In this document: piece after piece, positions 1-8,165 of the stretch
How positions within the stretch are numbered: position 1 is the stretch's first letter
Layout: each line of letters begins with the position of its first letter
Assembly: GCA_913060815.1 (NCBI GenBank)
Contig: CAJXSZ010000021.1
Span: 1 to 59,064 of the forward strand
DNA length: 59,064 nucleotides
Direction of reading: 5' to 3'
Origin: an uncultured Sulfitobacter sp.
GTDB taxonomy: Bacteria > Pseudomonadota > Alphaproteobacteria > Rhodobacterales > Rhodobacteraceae
Made by a program: the position numbers and the translations under genes
The notes under the pieces: model-generated
What the model was told of the DNA's origin: nothing
The model's input: the letters and a program-made list of their open reading frames with translations, nothing else
The model's database searches: none

Positions 1-54
1 TTTTTCAAGCAGAAGACGGCATACGAGATTTCTGCCTGTCTCGTGGGCTCGGAG
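1..54. other. Illumina P7 / Nextera adapter remnant (not genomic)
   Basis: Positions 6-29 are the Illumina P7 flow-cell sequence. Positions 30-37 (TTCTGCCT) match a Nextera i7 index, and 38-52 (GTCTCGTGGGCTCGG) is the Nextera read-2 adapter. The adapter agrees with the contig to about position 54 and then diverges, so genomic sequence begins at about 51-55. The usual 19-base mosaic end is missing at this side. Confidence 0.97.
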
Positions 55-104
55 GTCATGCCTCCATACCGCCGGTGGGGAATTTCACCCCGCCCTGAGA
101 ATAT
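53..104 (-). promoter_or_regulatory. FMN riboswitch (RFN element), 5' half, cut by the contig end
   Basis: Read on the minus strand from about 104 down, the sequence starts TTCTCAGGGCGGGGTGAAA and continues TTCCCCACCGGCGGTA. This is the highly conserved 5' portion of the RFN element. A small hairpin (GGAGG-N5-CCTCC) follows at 51-65, where the adapter begins. The 3' half of the aptamer and the controlled gene lie off the contig. In proteobacteria this element normally precedes a riboflavin biosynthesis or transport gene such as ribB, ribH or ribN, so such a gene should start just left of the window. The identification of the element rests on direct sequence match; the identity of the target is inference. 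Confidence 0.9.
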
Positions 105-170
105 GTGTAGATTGCCAACAGGGGCATCGGTCTGCAATAGCTGATCGTATTGTAGTGGCAGGAGGTTACC

Positions 171-794
171 TTGCATCCCAACCCCATTTTCCATGACGCG
201 ACGACTGAGCGGAACATTTCGTTTGCGCGTACCCGTGCATTTGGTGTCCTTGTGGTATCAGCGCCCGATGGGCCGCATGTCAGCCACATTCCGTTTCTCC
301 TGAGCGATGATGCTGCGACGGCAGACCTGCATCTGGTGCGCTCGAACCCGATAGCGCGGATGGGTGAGGGGCCGCATGAGGCCAAGATCATTGTTTCCGG
401 GCCTGACAGCTACGTCTCTCCCGATTGGTACGGGGTCGAGGATCAGGTGCCGACATGGAACTATGTAGCGGTTCATTTGGTAGGGCGGCTGGAGCGATTG
501 CCGCAAGACGTGATGCGCGACATGCTGGACCGCCAGTCCGCTGCTTATGAAGAACAACTTGCGCCAAAAGCGCCTTGGACAACCAATAAGATGACGCCAG
601 AGGTTCTGGAAAAGATGATGCGGATGATCGTGCCGTACCGCTTTGTGATGACGGGCGTCGATGGAACGTGGAAGCTGGGCCAGAACAAGCCACACGATGT
701 GCGCATCGCTGCGGCAAGTGAGATGGCGGAGCATGGGATCGGAAGTGACGTCGCGGTTATTGCATCCATGATGGATCATCTCGATCACATCTAG
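171..794 (+). CDS. PaiB-like FMN-binding negative transcriptional regulator family protein
   Basis: The 207-residue product matches the PaiB / FMN-binding split-barrel family throughout. It has the N-terminal segment MHPNPIFHD, the central barrel containing VSHIPFLL and ARMGEG, and the YVSPDWYG...VPTWNYVAVHL core that lines the flavin site. Family members bind FMN, and B. subtilis PaiB affects sporulation and degradative enzyme genes; the true reaction is unknown. The start is TTG at 171, chosen because GGAGG lies at 161-165 and no ATG fits. It diverges from the FMN riboswitch, a fitting but possibly coincidental neighbour for a flavin protein. The next gene, a GST, follows 69 bases later on the same strand. 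Confidence 0.88.
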   Translation: MHPNPIFHDATTERNISFARTRAFGVLVVSAPDGPHVSHIPFLLSDDAATADLHLVRSNPIARMGEGPHEAKIIVSGPDSYVSPDWYGVEDQVPTWNYVAVHLVGRLERLPQDVMRDMLDRQSAAYEEQLAPKAPWTTNKMTPEVLEKMMRMIVPYRFVMTGVDGTWKLGQNKPHDVRIAAASEMAEHGIGSDVAVIASMMDHLDHI

Positions 795-863
795 GTCGAG
801 GTTGCCAAAGTCGGGGATGAGGTAAAGAGTGAAGAAAACGCAGCCTCGCAAAGGATATCTCTC

Positions 864-1475
864 ATGAAGCTCTATTACGCTCCGACTTCGCCTTACGTGC
901 GAAAAGTTATGATCGTGCTGGAAGAAACGGGACAGCTTGGGGATGTCGAGCTGGTGAACGTGGCGACAACGCCTGTCGATGCCGACCCTGCGCTTCTGTC
1001 AAAGAATCCTTTGGCAAAGGTCCCCGCTTTGGAGCGGCCTGACGGGCCTACACTCTATGACAGCCGTGTCATTACAGCCTACCTCGATTCGCGCGGAGGG
1101 GGCAAACTCTACCCGTCAGGTGCGCGACGCTGGGATACTTTGACGTTGGAGGCCACAGCCGACGGAATTTTGGATGCAGCGTTGTTAATGACCTACGAGA
1201 CGCGGCTGCGTCCCGAAGAAAAGCGGATGCCCGAATGGGTGGACGGGCAATGGGAAAAGATCGCGCGTGGCGTTGCAGCACTTAATACGCGCTGGATGAG
1301 TCACCTCAATGGTCCACTTGATATGGGGCAAATCGCTGTGGGGTGCGCGTTGGCCTATGTGGATTTTCGCCATGACGCGCGGGGTTGGCGGCAGGGGAAT
1401 GATGGACTGGCAGCATGGTTTGATTCATTTGAAGCGCGCCCTTGGATGCAATCAACTGTGCCACCAGCGGCGTAG
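864..1475 (+). CDS. Glutathione S-transferase family protein
   Basis: The 203-residue protein has a thioredoxin-fold GST N-terminal domain (residues 1-80). It opens MKLYYAPTSPYVRKV, has the cis-Pro segment NPLAKVPAL, and the glutathione-binding LYDSRVITAYLD (Glu/Asp-Ser replaced by Asp-Ser). A helical C-terminal domain follows, with the GQIAVGCALAYVDFR motif that ends most bacterial GSTs. The S at SPYVRK near residue 9-10 is the likely catalytic position seen in beta/theta-like classes. It would conjugate or reduce substrates with glutathione in the cytoplasm; the substrate cannot be told. AAAGGA lies at 850-855. It follows the PaiB-like gene on the same strand and could share its transcript. 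Confidence 0.9.
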   Translation: MKLYYAPTSPYVRKVMIVLEETGQLGDVELVNVATTPVDADPALLSKNPLAKVPALERPDGPTLYDSRVITAYLDSRGGGKLYPSGARRWDTLTLEATADGILDAALLMTYETRLRPEEKRMPEWVDGQWEKIARGVAALNTRWMSHLNGPLDMGQIAVGCALAYVDFRHDARGWRQGNDGLAAWFDSFEARPWMQSTVPPAA

Positions 1476-1654
1476 GTCTTACCAGATTAGATCAAAACGC
1501 CTGCGAAATTTGAACGCTGCGACGGTTTGCGCAGCTAAAGCATCTAGACGATGAGGCGAACGCAGGCTAGATACCGCACCAATGTCCGACGCCTTGTAAA
1601 AGTGCGTCATATTACCTGTTGGCCCACATGCGGCCCAAATACGGAGAAACCGAC

Positions 1655-2215
1655 GTGTCAGAAGTTGATGATACCGCAGGCAACCGGAGGGATTTCCTCT
1701 ATTATGCGACCGCAGGCACTGGTGCCGTGGCCGTTGGTGCCGCTGTTTGGCCACTGGTCAACCAAATGAACCCATCCGCCGATGTATTGGCGCTTTCCTC
1801 CATCCGCGTTGACGTCAGCGGTGTGGAGCCTGGGTCCCAGCTGACGGTTAAGTGGTTGGGCAAGCCTGTATTTATTCGTCGTCGTACTCCCGAAGAGATT
1901 GAAGCGGGCCGTGCCGTCGAGCTTTCCGAGCTTCCCGATCAGGGTGCCGAGAATGCGAACCTTGGTGGTGACGCGACTGCAGCGGACGAAAACCGCACCA
2001 TGGATGAAGCGGGCGAATGGCTTGTGATGATGGGTGTGTGTACGCACCTCGGCTGTGTGCCGCTTGGCGATGCTGGTGATTTTGGCGGATGGTTCTGCCC
2101 GTGCCACGGATCGCATTACGACACGGCGGGCCGCATCCGCAAAGGCCCCGCGCCGTTGAATCTGCCGGTCCCACCGGCCGAGTTCATCGACGAATCAACA
2201 ATTAAACTCGGTTAA
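1655..2215 (+). CDS. petA: Ubiquinol-cytochrome c reductase iron-sulfur (Rieske) subunit
   Basis: First gene of the bc1 operon. The 186-residue product carries a twin-arginine signal-anchor ([12 protein letters not shown]) and a transmembrane helix. The C-terminal Rieske domain has box 1 CTHLGC near residue 129 and box 2 CPCHGSHYD near residue 149, giving two Cys and two His ligands for the [2Fe-2S] cluster plus the disulfide pair. It moves electrons from ubiquinol to cytochrome c1 on the periplasmic side. I chose the GTG at 1655, preceded by GGAG at 1643-1646, because it gives the usual short N-terminus (MSEVDDTAG). An upstream ATG at 1628 would add nine residues. petB follows after 12 bases. 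The 179 bases upstream hold the promoter, but I could not fix a clear -35/-10 pair. Confidence 0.97.
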   Translation: MSEVDDTAGNRRDFLYYATAGTGAVAVGAAVWPLVNQMNPSADVLALSSIRVDVSGVEPGSQLTVKWLGKPVFIRRRTPEEIEAGRAVELSELPDQGAENANLGGDATAADENRTMDEAGEWLVMMGVCTHLGCVPLGDAGDFGGWFCPCHGSHYDTAGRIRKGPAPLNLPVPPAEFIDESTIKLG

Positions 2216-2227
2216 AGGAACAAACTT

Positions 2228-3571
2228 ATGTCTGGAATTCCTCACGACCATTACGAGCCAAAGACAGGCGGCGAGAAGTGGATTCACTCTCGTCTGCCAA
2301 TCGTCGGCTTGATGTATGACACATTGATGATCCCCACACCCAAGAACCTGAACTGGATGTGGATCTGGGGCATCGTTTTGACGTTCTGTCTGGCACTGCA
2401 AATTGTCACCGGTATTGTTTTGGCGATGCATTACACGCCAAGCACGGATGCGGCATTTGCCAGCGTTGAGCACATCATGCGCAACGTGAACGGCGGTTAT
2501 ATGCTGCGTTACCTGCACATGAACGGCGCATCCCTGTTCTTTATCGCGGTTTATGCACATATTTTCCGCGGTCTCTACTACGGTTCCTATAAGGCGCCTC
2601 GTGAGATCACGTGGATCATCGGCATGATCATTTATCTGTTGATGATGGCGACTGCATTCATGGGCTATGTGCTTCCATGGGGTCAGATGTCCTTCTGGGG
2701 TGCTACTGTTATCACAGGTCTGTTTGGTGCGATCCCGTTCATCGGTGATGCGCTTCAGACGCTCCTACTTGGCGGCCCTGCTGTTGATAACGCGACGCTG
2801 AACCGTTTCTTCTCGCTGCACTATCTGCTGCCCTTCGTGACAGCGGGTCTTGTGATCCTGCACATCTGGGCCTTCCACACCACAGGAAACAACAACCCGA
2901 CAGGTGTTGATGTGCGCCGCACGTCCAAGGAAGAAGCTGAAAAGGATACGCTGCCCTTCTGGCCCTACTTTGTAATCAAGGATTTGTTTGCGCTTGGGGT
3001 TATTCTGGTCGTGTTCTTCGCGGTTGTAGGCTTTATGCCAAACTACCTCGGCCACCCCGATAACTACATCGAGGCCAATGCGCTTGCCACGCCAGCACAC
3101 ATCGTGCCCGAATGGTATTTCCTGCCATTCTACGCCATTTTGCGTGCATTCACGCCTGATGTCTGGGTCGTTATGTTTGCGTCCTTCATCTCGGGCGGGA
3201 TCATCACTGCGGCGTTCTTTGGTGTTGTTGCGATGTTCGCTGCAATCGCGGTTATGGCCGCTGTGCCATGGTTGGACACATCACGCGTGCGTTCAGGCCG
3301 TTACCGTCCGATGTTCAAGTGGTGGTTCTGGCTGTTTGTGATCGACTTTATGGTGTTGATGTGGGTTGGTGCGATGCCAGCTGAAGAGCCTTACAATACA
3401 ATCGCTCTCATCGCTGCAACGTATTGGTTCGCGTACTTCCTCGTGATCTTGCCGCTGCTCGGTGTGATCGAGAAGCCGCTGACACCGCCAGATACAATCG
3501 AAGAAGACTTCAACGCACACTATGCGCCAAAAGTCGGCGGCACGACCACAATCGTGAACCCCGCGGAGTAA
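2228..3571 (+). CDS. petB: Cytochrome b of the bc1 complex
   Basis: The 447-residue membrane protein is the full-length bacterial cytochrome b with eight predicted helices. Heme ligand histidines lie in the LHMNGAS and HIFRGLYYG region of helix B and in FSLHYLLPF and [10 protein letters not shown] of helix D. The quinol-oxidation motif PEWY is near residue 293 in [12 protein letters not shown]. It carries hemes bL and bH and both quinone sites of the proton-pumping Q-cycle. It sits between petA (12 bases) and petC (7 bases), as in Rhodobacter fbc operons. AAAGGA precedes the ATG at a good distance. Nothing is unusual in length or key residues. Confidence 0.98.
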   Translation: MSGIPHDHYEPKTGGEKWIHSRLPIVGLMYDTLMIPTPKNLNWMWIWGIVLTFCLALQIVTGIVLAMHYTPSTDAAFASVEHIMRNVNGGYMLRYLHMNGASLFFIAVYAHIFRGLYYGSYKAPREITWIIGMIIYLLMMATAFMGYVLPWGQMSFWGATVITGLFGAIPFIGDALQTLLLGGPAVDNATLNRFFSLHYLLPFVTAGLVILHIWAFHTTGNNNPTGVDVRRTSKEEAEKDTLPFWPYFVIKDLFALGVILVVFFAVVGFMPNYLGHPDNYIEANALATPAHIVPEWYFLPFYAILRAFTPDVWVVMFASFISGGIITAAFFGVVAMFAAIAVMAAVPWLDTSRVRSGRYRPMFKWWFWLFVIDFMVLMWVGAMPAEEPYNTIALIAATYWFAYFLVILPLLGVIEKPLTPPDTIEEDFNAHYAPKVGGTTTIVNPAE

Positions 3572-3578
3572 ACCAGAG

Positions 3579-4364
3579 ATGAATATGTTCAAAGCAACAC
3601 TCCTGAGCGCGATCATCGCGCTTGCTTCTCCCGCCGCATTTGCGGCGGGCGAGAAGGGCGCCCCAATCGAGAATATCGACTTCTCTTTTGATGGTCCTTT
3701 CGGCTCTTATGACGTGAACCAATTGCAGCGTGGCCTTCAGGTCTACACCGAAGTCTGCTCCGCGTGCCACGGATTGAAGTTCGTTCCATTGCGGACACTC
3801 GGCGATGATGGCGGCCCCATGCTGCCCGAAGAGCAAGTGATCGAGTACTCGAAGCAATGGGAAGTTTTCGACGCCGAGTTGGATGATTTCCGCGAAGCGA
3901 CTCCAGTTGACCATTTCCCGGAATCTGGTTTGGAAACTGCGCCTGACCTTTCCCTGATGGCGAAGAAGCGTAAGGCGTTTTCTGGTCCATACGGTCTCGG
4001 CATCAACCAGCTGCTCTACGGATTTGGTGGTGCGGAGTACATCGCAGCGCTTTTGCAGGGCTACACGGGTGAAGAGAAAACCCAGGCTGGTGTGACACTC
4101 TACGAGAACAAGTATTACGAAGGTGGCTGGCTCTCCATGGGTCCGCCCTTGGATGATGACTGGGTAGAGTATGCCGACGGGTCCTCAACCTCGTTGCAGG
4201 CGATGTCCGAGGATGTAGCAGCCTTCCTGATGTGGACTGCTGAGCCCAAAATGGGTGATCGCAAGCAAGCTGGATTTGCTGGTGTACTGTTTCTGACACT
4301 GCTGTCGGTTCTCTTGTACCTCACCAACAAGCGCCTTTGGGCAACCGTCAAAAACAAAAAGTAA
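3579..4364 (+). CDS. petC: Cytochrome c1 of the bc1 complex
   Basis: The 261-residue protein starts with a Sec signal peptide (MNMFKATLLSAIIALASPAAFAA). It contains the covalent heme motif CSACH near residues 60-64, a long periplasmic domain and one C-terminal membrane anchor (about residues 232-250) followed by basic residues. It accepts electrons from the Rieske centre and passes them to soluble or membrane cytochrome c. A Met in WLSMGPPL is a plausible sixth heme ligand, by family position. It is the last gene of the operon, ending 19 bases before a strong hairpin terminator. Length and motifs are normal for the alphaproteobacterial family. Confidence 0.97.
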   Translation: MNMFKATLLSAIIALASPAAFAAGEKGAPIENIDFSFDGPFGSYDVNQLQRGLQVYTEVCSACHGLKFVPLRTLGDDGGPMLPEEQVIEYSKQWEVFDAELDDFREATPVDHFPESGLETAPDLSLMAKKRKAFSGPYGLGINQLLYGFGGAEYIAALLQGYTGEEKTQAGVTLYENKYYEGGWLSMGPPLDDDWVEYADGSSTSLQAMSEDVAAFLMWTAEPKMGDRKQAGFAGVLFLTLLSVLLYLTNKRLWATVKNKK

Positions 4365-4382
4365 TGACCTTCTACTGAATTG

Positions 4383-4418
4383 AAAAAAGCCCGCAGTCTT
4401 GGACTGTGGGCTCTTTTT
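4383..4418. terminator. Bidirectional rho-independent terminator between petC and mtaB
   Basis: A hairpin GCCCGCAGTC / GACTGTGGGC (one G-U pair) is flanked by an A tract on the left and CTTTTTGTTTTT on the right. It can therefore stop petABC on the plus strand and mtaB on the minus strand. Confidence 0.9.
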
Positions 4419-4459
4419 GTTTTTGGCATTGCATGAATCGAGTGCCGCGCAGTGACGCG

Positions 4460-5713
4460 CTATGCTTGGAGCTGTGTGCCGTCCAGGCCCTTAATCTGTG
4501 TCCTGATAATCGACCCCTCGATTTGAGGCTGCTCGAAAAGCACTTCTGCGAATTGCGCGGTGCGACCCATGGTCGGATTTTCCATAAGTACGTTGTGCAA
4601 CTGCCCGACTTGGGCCTCCAGATGCGCACGGACCTTCGCATCGCCAGCCGCACGCAACGCGGCGGCACGCTTCTTGATTATCGCACCGTTCACTGGCGGC
4701 ATACGCGCAGCTGGCGTGCCTTCGCGGGCTGAATAGGGGAAGATATGCAGCCACGTCAGGTCACACTCTTCTATGAGCTTCAGAGAGTTGTCGAACATTG
4801 CGTCCGTCTCTGTTGGAAAACCTGCAATGATGTCCGCCCCAAAGGTCATATCTGGTCTAAGCGTCCGCGCTTCGTTGCAAAAGGCGATAGCATCATCCCG
4901 CAGGTGGCGACGTTTCATGCGTTTGAGGATCATGTCATCCCCATGCTGAAGCGACAAATGGAGATGGGGCATCAAACGCTGCTCGGTTGCGATTGCTTGC
5001 ATCAGGTTCTCGTCAACTTCAATTGAATCGATTGAACTGATCCGCAGGCGCGGCAGATCGGGTACCAGCCGCAAAATCCGCATCACCAGATCGCCCAGCT
5101 TTGGCGTCGCGGGGAGATCAGCGCCCCACGACGTTAAGTCAACGCCAGTGAGAACCACTTCGTTGAACCCTTTGTCGACAAGGCGTTTGATTTGATCGAC
5201 CACCACACCAGCAGGGACCGAACGGGAGTTCCCGCGACCGTAAGGAATGATGCAAAATGTGCAGCGGTGGTCGCATCCGTTCTGGACCTGGACATAAGCC
5301 CTGCTGCGTGTCCCGAACCCGTCGATCAGGTGGCCTGCTGTCTCGGTGACGGACATGATGTCATCGACCTGAACGGCCTCTGTGTCGCCGATGAAATCTG
5401 CCGCAAGGCCATGCCAAGTCTCGCTCTGCATCTTCTCGGTATTCCCGATCACAGCGTCCACTTCATCCATCGCGGTGAAGGTAGCGGGCTCTGTCTGTGC
5501 CGCGCAGCCTGTCACGATCAGGCGGGCGTTGGGATTTGCCTTGCGCAGCTTGCGAATGTCCTGCCGCGCCTTGCGCACGGCTTCGGCCGTAACAGCGCAG
5601 GTGTTAACAACTACGGCATCTTTCAGGCCCGCCCCTTCGGCCAGCTCCTTCATCGCCTCCAGCTCGTACTGGTTCAGGCGACAGCCATGATTTGAGAAGA
5701 CGGGCGCGCTCAT
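4460..5713 (-). CDS. mtaB: tRNA (N6-L-threonylcarbamoyladenosine(37)-C2)-methylthiotransferase
   Basis: The 417-residue protein is a radical-SAM methylthiotransferase of the MtaB type, converting t6A37 to ms2t6A37 in ANN-decoding tRNAs. The N-terminal UPF0004 domain has three cluster cysteines, in NHGCRLN, VVNTCAVT and VTGCAAQ. The radical SAM core has CDHRCTFC near residue 146, giving the CxxxCxxC site for the second cluster. A TRAM-like region is short or absent at the C-terminus, as in many MtaB. The ATG overlaps the dapF stop by four bases (5710-5713), so the two are co-transcribed and probably translationally coupled. Coupling with dapF is common in Rhodobacterales and not obviously functional. 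Confidence 0.95.
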   Translation of the reverse strand: MSAPVFSNHGCRLNQYELEAMKELAEGAGLKDAVVVNTCAVTAEAVRKARQDIRKLRKANPNARLIVTGCAAQTEPATFTAMDEVDAVIGNTEKMQSETWHGLAADFIGDTEAVQVDDIMSVTETAGHLIDGFGTRSRAYVQVQNGCDHRCTFCIIPYGRGNSRSVPAGVVVDQIKRLVDKGFNEVVLTGVDLTSWGADLPATPKLGDLVMRILRLVPDLPRLRISSIDSIEVDENLMQAIATEQRLMPHLHLSLQHGDDMILKRMKRRHLRDDAIAFCNEARTLRPDMTFGADIIAGFPTETDAMFDNSLKLIEECDLTWLHIFPYSAREGTPAARMPPVNGAIIKKRAAALRAAGDAKVRAHLEAQVGQLHNVLMENPTMGRTAQFAEVLFEQPQIEGSIIRTQIKGLDGTQLQA

Positions 5714-6552
5714 TGGAAGCTGGCGATGAATTCAGGGGTGAGGGTGCCGTCCGCAACATGCATTGTCGGGCCAGTCATCCATACACCGTCATCGCGCCAA
5801 TCTATTTGCAATGCCCCGCCATCGAGATCGATGCGCACGCTACGTCCCGTTAGGCCTCTGCGCGCTGCTGCAACAGCAGTAGCACACGATGAGGAGCCTG
5901 ATGCCAATGTGATGCCTACACCCCGCTCCCACACGCGCATCCTGATGTGGTCGGGCCCTATGATCTGCGCAAATTGCACATTGGTCCGCTCTGGATAAAT
6001 GGGATTGTACTCAAGGGCGGCGCCAGCGGTGGCCAGATCAATGGTGGCAACGTCTTCTACAAAAAATGTGCAATGCGGATTGCCCATGCCTGTCGCGACG
6101 GGGCTTCCTTCGATAGGCAGCGAGAGCGTATCCATGGCTTCAGCCAAGGGAATGTCCTGCCACTCAAGTTGTGGCTGCCCCATATTAACTGATGTGAGGC
6201 CATTTCCCGAATCTGTTGCAAACAAATCGCCGCGGTCTGTCGTCAGGTGGAGCGAATCTCTGCTTTGTTCGATCATCAGGTGCCGCGCGATACAGCGTGT
6301 CGCATTGCCGCAGGCCGCTGACGTCGAGCCGTCGGAATTATAAAATGTGAGATGAGCGTCAGCGCTGCCCTTGCTAATAACGGCGAGTTGATCGAATCCA
6401 ACACCAGTCTGGCGCCCCGCAATCCCGCGAATAAGGCTTTGTGGCAGGTGTATTTCATGCGTCCGCGCGTCAACAACGACGAAATCGTTGCCTAGCCCAT
6501 GCATTTTCATGAAGGGCAAAGAGGAGGGTGCTGTGTTGCTCATCCTGCGCAT
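5710..6552 (-). CDS. dapF: Diaminopimelate epimerase, second catalytic Cys replaced by Ser
   Basis: The 280-residue protein has the two-domain DapF fold. It would interconvert LL- and meso-diaminopimelate for lysine and peptidoglycan synthesis. The N-terminal motif FMKMHGLGNDF and the first active-site segment SAACGNATRC (catalytic Cys) are intact. In the second segment, where the family normally has ACGxGACA, this protein reads ASGSSSCA. The codon at the expected catalytic Cys is TCA (Ser), while the later Cys is kept. Known Cys-to-Ser enzymes of this family are impaired, so this is odd for an essential gene; it may be a lineage variant. The start may be the ATG at 6552 or the one at 6543. 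It is the first gene of dapF-mtaB. Confidence 0.9.
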   Translation of the reverse strand: MRRMSNTAPSSLPFMKMHGLGNDFVVVDARTHEIHLPQSLIRGIAGRQTGVGFDQLAVISKGSADAHLTFYNSDGSTSAACGNATRCIARHLMIEQSRDSLHLTTDRGDLFATDSGNGLTSVNMGQPQLEWQDIPLAEAMDTLSLPIEGSPVATGMGNPHCTFFVEDVATIDLATAGAALEYNPIYPERTNVQFAQIIGPDHIRMRVWERGVGITLASGSSSCATAVAAARRGLTGRSVRIDLDGGALQIDWRDDGVWMTGPTMHVADGTLTPEFIASFQ

Positions 6553-6648
6553 ATAGCGAGAGTGTTTCTCTTATTCCAGCAGGTGGTGGGAAATTCATGC
6601 GTTATGGGGGTTGACCCGTACCCTACAGGTTTCTAAACCACGCGCAGT

Positions 6649-6724
6649 GGGCCTGTAGCTCAGTTGGTAGAGCAACTGACTTTTAATCAGTAGGTCTCCG
6701 GTTCGAACCCGGACGGGCTCACCA
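6649..6724 (+). tRNA. tRNA-Lys (anticodon UUU)
   Basis: This 76-base cloverleaf has a 7-bp acceptor stem (GGGCCTG / CGGGCTC, with two G-U pairs), T8-A9, and a D arm starting GCTC. The anticodon arm is ACTGA-CTTTTAA-TCAGT with anticodon TTT, the T arm is GGTTCGAACC, and the CCA is encoded at 6722-6724. It reads AAA and AAG. Confidence 0.97.
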
Positions 6725-6879
6725 CTTTTTTCTTCCCAAGCAAGTAAAGCGGTGAACTGGCGGATTTAAGTATGGTCCGCTGTCGTATCTGGCGTGTGTC
6801 ATTGAATTGTGCGATGTGCCTTGTTAATTTGATCTATACCCCAGCGCCGGGGGCCCGTCGGCGCTTCAGAAGGAGGACA

Positions 6880-6936
6880 ATGTCCTGTCTACGCAAATAC
6901 ACGCAGCCCCTGCTGCACACGCTGGTGCTGTCGTAA
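6880..6936 (+). CDS. Possible 18-residue leader ORF overlapping the rsfS start
   Basis: An ATG at 6880 follows a near-perfect Shine-Dalgarno (AAGGAGG at 6870-6876). It opens an 18-codon ORF (MSCLRKYTQPLLHTLVLS) whose TAA shares its last A with the rsfS ATG (TAATG). The rsfS ATG itself has no good ribosome site, so ribosomes finishing this ORF may restart on rsfS. Alternatively, the real rsfS frame once began here and a one-base change shifted it: the rsfS frame is open upstream (reading LSTQIHAAPAAHAG) but has no ATG, GTG or TTG between 6880 and 6936. I cannot choose between these from one sequence. Confidence 0.35.
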   Translation: MSCLRKYTQPLLHTLVLS

Positions 6937-7298
6937 TGGCTGGCCAGAGAAAAGCCACAAGCGATCTGTTGCTCGCCACTGTTTTGTCCTCTCTCGAGGA
7001 TGATAAGGCAGAAGATATCGTACAGATTGATCTGCGCGGCAAAACCGAGATCGGTGACCATATGGTGATCTGTTCCGGCCGCTCCACGCGTCAGGTGAGT
7101 GCGATTTCAGAAAAGCTCGCGCAGCGGGTCAAGGATGAGTATGGCCACACCGTCCGCACCGAGGGCAAAGGCACTGGCGATTGGGTGCTGATCGATACAG
7201 GCGACGTCATTGTGCACGTTTTCCGCCCCGAAGTGCGCGAGTTCTACCAGCTTGAGAAGATGTGGCTTTCAGATGCGGCGCCTGACGCGGCATCCTGA
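6936..7298 (+). CDS. rsfS: Ribosomal silencing factor RsfS
   Basis: The 120-residue product matches the RsfS/Iojap family. It has the core LEDDKAEDIVQIDL, the GDHMVICSGRSTRQV motif, and the C-terminal GDWVLIDTGDVIVHVFRPEVREFYQLEKMW block. It binds ribosomal protein uL14 on the 50S subunit and blocks subunit joining in starvation. It is immediately followed by rlmH (6 bases), the classic rsfS-rlmH pair. The ATG at 6936 is the first start in frame but lacks its own Shine-Dalgarno, and translation probably depends on the short ORF overlapping it. Homologues often have a longer N-terminus, so the true start is uncertain. Confidence 0.95.
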   Translation: MAGQRKATSDLLLATVLSSLEDDKAEDIVQIDLRGKTEIGDHMVICSGRSTRQVSAISEKLAQRVKDEYGHTVRTEGKGTGDWVLIDTGDVIVHVFRPEVREFYQLEKMWLSDAAPDAAS

Positions 7299-7304
7299 TA
7301 GGGC

Positions 7305-7775
7305 ATGAAGGTCCATATTTGCGCTGTAGGGCGGCTGCGTGCCAGCCCTGAGAAGACGCTGATTGACGACTATCTTAAACGATTTGACCGAACTGGCCGG
7401 GGGCTTTCCCTTGGGCCGGTTTCTGTTTTGGAAGTGGACGATCGCAAAGGCGGCGGTATGGCGGCGGAGGCTGCACTCATACGCCGCGCCTTGCCTCAAG
7501 GTGCTGTGGTTTGCGCTTTGGATGAGCGCGGCGTTGTCGAGACATCGCCAAAGTTTGCCCGCCGTATCGAAGGGTGGCGTGATTCTGGTCAAGGTGATCT
7601 GGCATTTGTGATTGGTGGTGCGGACGGGATCGCGCCGGACTTGCGGGCGGAGGCGGATCATCTGTTGTCTTTTGGCGCGATGGTTTGGCCACACATGATG
7701 GTCCGCGTTATGCTGGCAGAGCAGCTCTATCGTGCAAGCTCGATCCTGTCAGGCGGACCTTATCATCGAACCTAG
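7305..7775 (+). CDS. rlmH: 23S rRNA (pseudouridine(1915)-N(3))-methyltransferase RlmH
   Basis: The 156-residue SPOUT methyltransferase has the typical start ([11 protein letters not shown]). The knotted SAM site includes [11 protein letters not shown], and the C-terminus is [17 protein letters not shown], nearly invariant in RlmH. It methylates pseudouridine 1915 in helix 69 of 23S rRNA in assembled 70S ribosomes. The gene follows rsfS closely and is co-transcribed with it. Its last four bases overlap the end of the convergent gene on the other strand. Length and motifs are ordinary for the family. Confidence 0.96.
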   Translation: MKVHICAVGRLRASPEKTLIDDYLKRFDRTGRGLSLGPVSVLEVDDRKGGGMAAEAALIRRALPQGAVVCALDERGVVETSPKFARRIEGWRDSGQGDLAFVIGGADGIAPDLRAEADHLLSFGAMVWPHMMVRVMLAEQLYRASSILSGGPYHRT

Positions 7776-8134
7776 GGCAGTTGGACGGTCTTGGTGGCTG
7801 AGGCCCAACCTGTAACTGTGTCATGCGCTTCGATCAGAACAGTTGTAACGCCGTCGGGGATTTTCACACCCGATAAGGATCTGGTGAATGGGCGCTCGTT
7901 TACATGAGGATGCGCCAACACACGCTCGCCCAGAACATTGCCGTCCATATCTTTGATTCGCCAAATGTCGGCGTAGTCTTCCCATCCCTTGTCGGTATGC
8001 AGAATGGTCACATTAAATGTGTAAGAATTTGCAGCTTTCGACACTTTGACGTTTTGCACAATGGCAGGGTCCGCAAATGCAGGAAGCGTCAAAAACGAAA
8101 GAACCGCGACTGTCTGCTTAATCATTTTCTTCAC
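7772..8134 (-). CDS. Secreted hypothetical protein
   Basis: The 120-residue protein has a clear Sec signal peptide ([21 protein letters not shown], cleaved about residue 21). The mature part of about 98 residues looks like a small beta-sandwich, with alternating hydrophobic strands, a [13 protein letters not shown] segment and a [12 protein letters not shown]-terminal strand. It has no cysteines in the mature part. I do not recognise a named family with confidence; homologues appear to be uncharacterised proteins of Rhodobacterales. It is expected in the periplasm. It is convergent with rlmH, overlapping by four bases, and is followed upstream by the DUF599 gene in the same direction with only 31 bases between them, so the two may be one transcript. 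Confidence 0.75.
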   Translation of the reverse strand: MKKMIKQTVAVLSFLTLPAFADPAIVQNVKVSKAANSYTFNVTILHTDKGWEDYADIWRIKDMDGNVLGERVLAHPHVNERPFTRSLSGVKIPDGVTTVLIEAHDTVTGWASATKTVQLP

Positions 8135-8165
8135 CTAAGTTGAGGGCGCCTATCATAAGGTGCCT

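Noticed and set aside
258..851. Long minus-strand ORF across the PaiB-like gene
   Set aside because: It lies wholly antisense to a gene with clear family motifs and shows no protein-like features of its own.
1619..1654. Longer start for petA (CTG/ATG region before 1655)
   Set aside because: The added residues are not part of the usual Rieske N-terminus, and the GTG at 1655 has the ribosome site.
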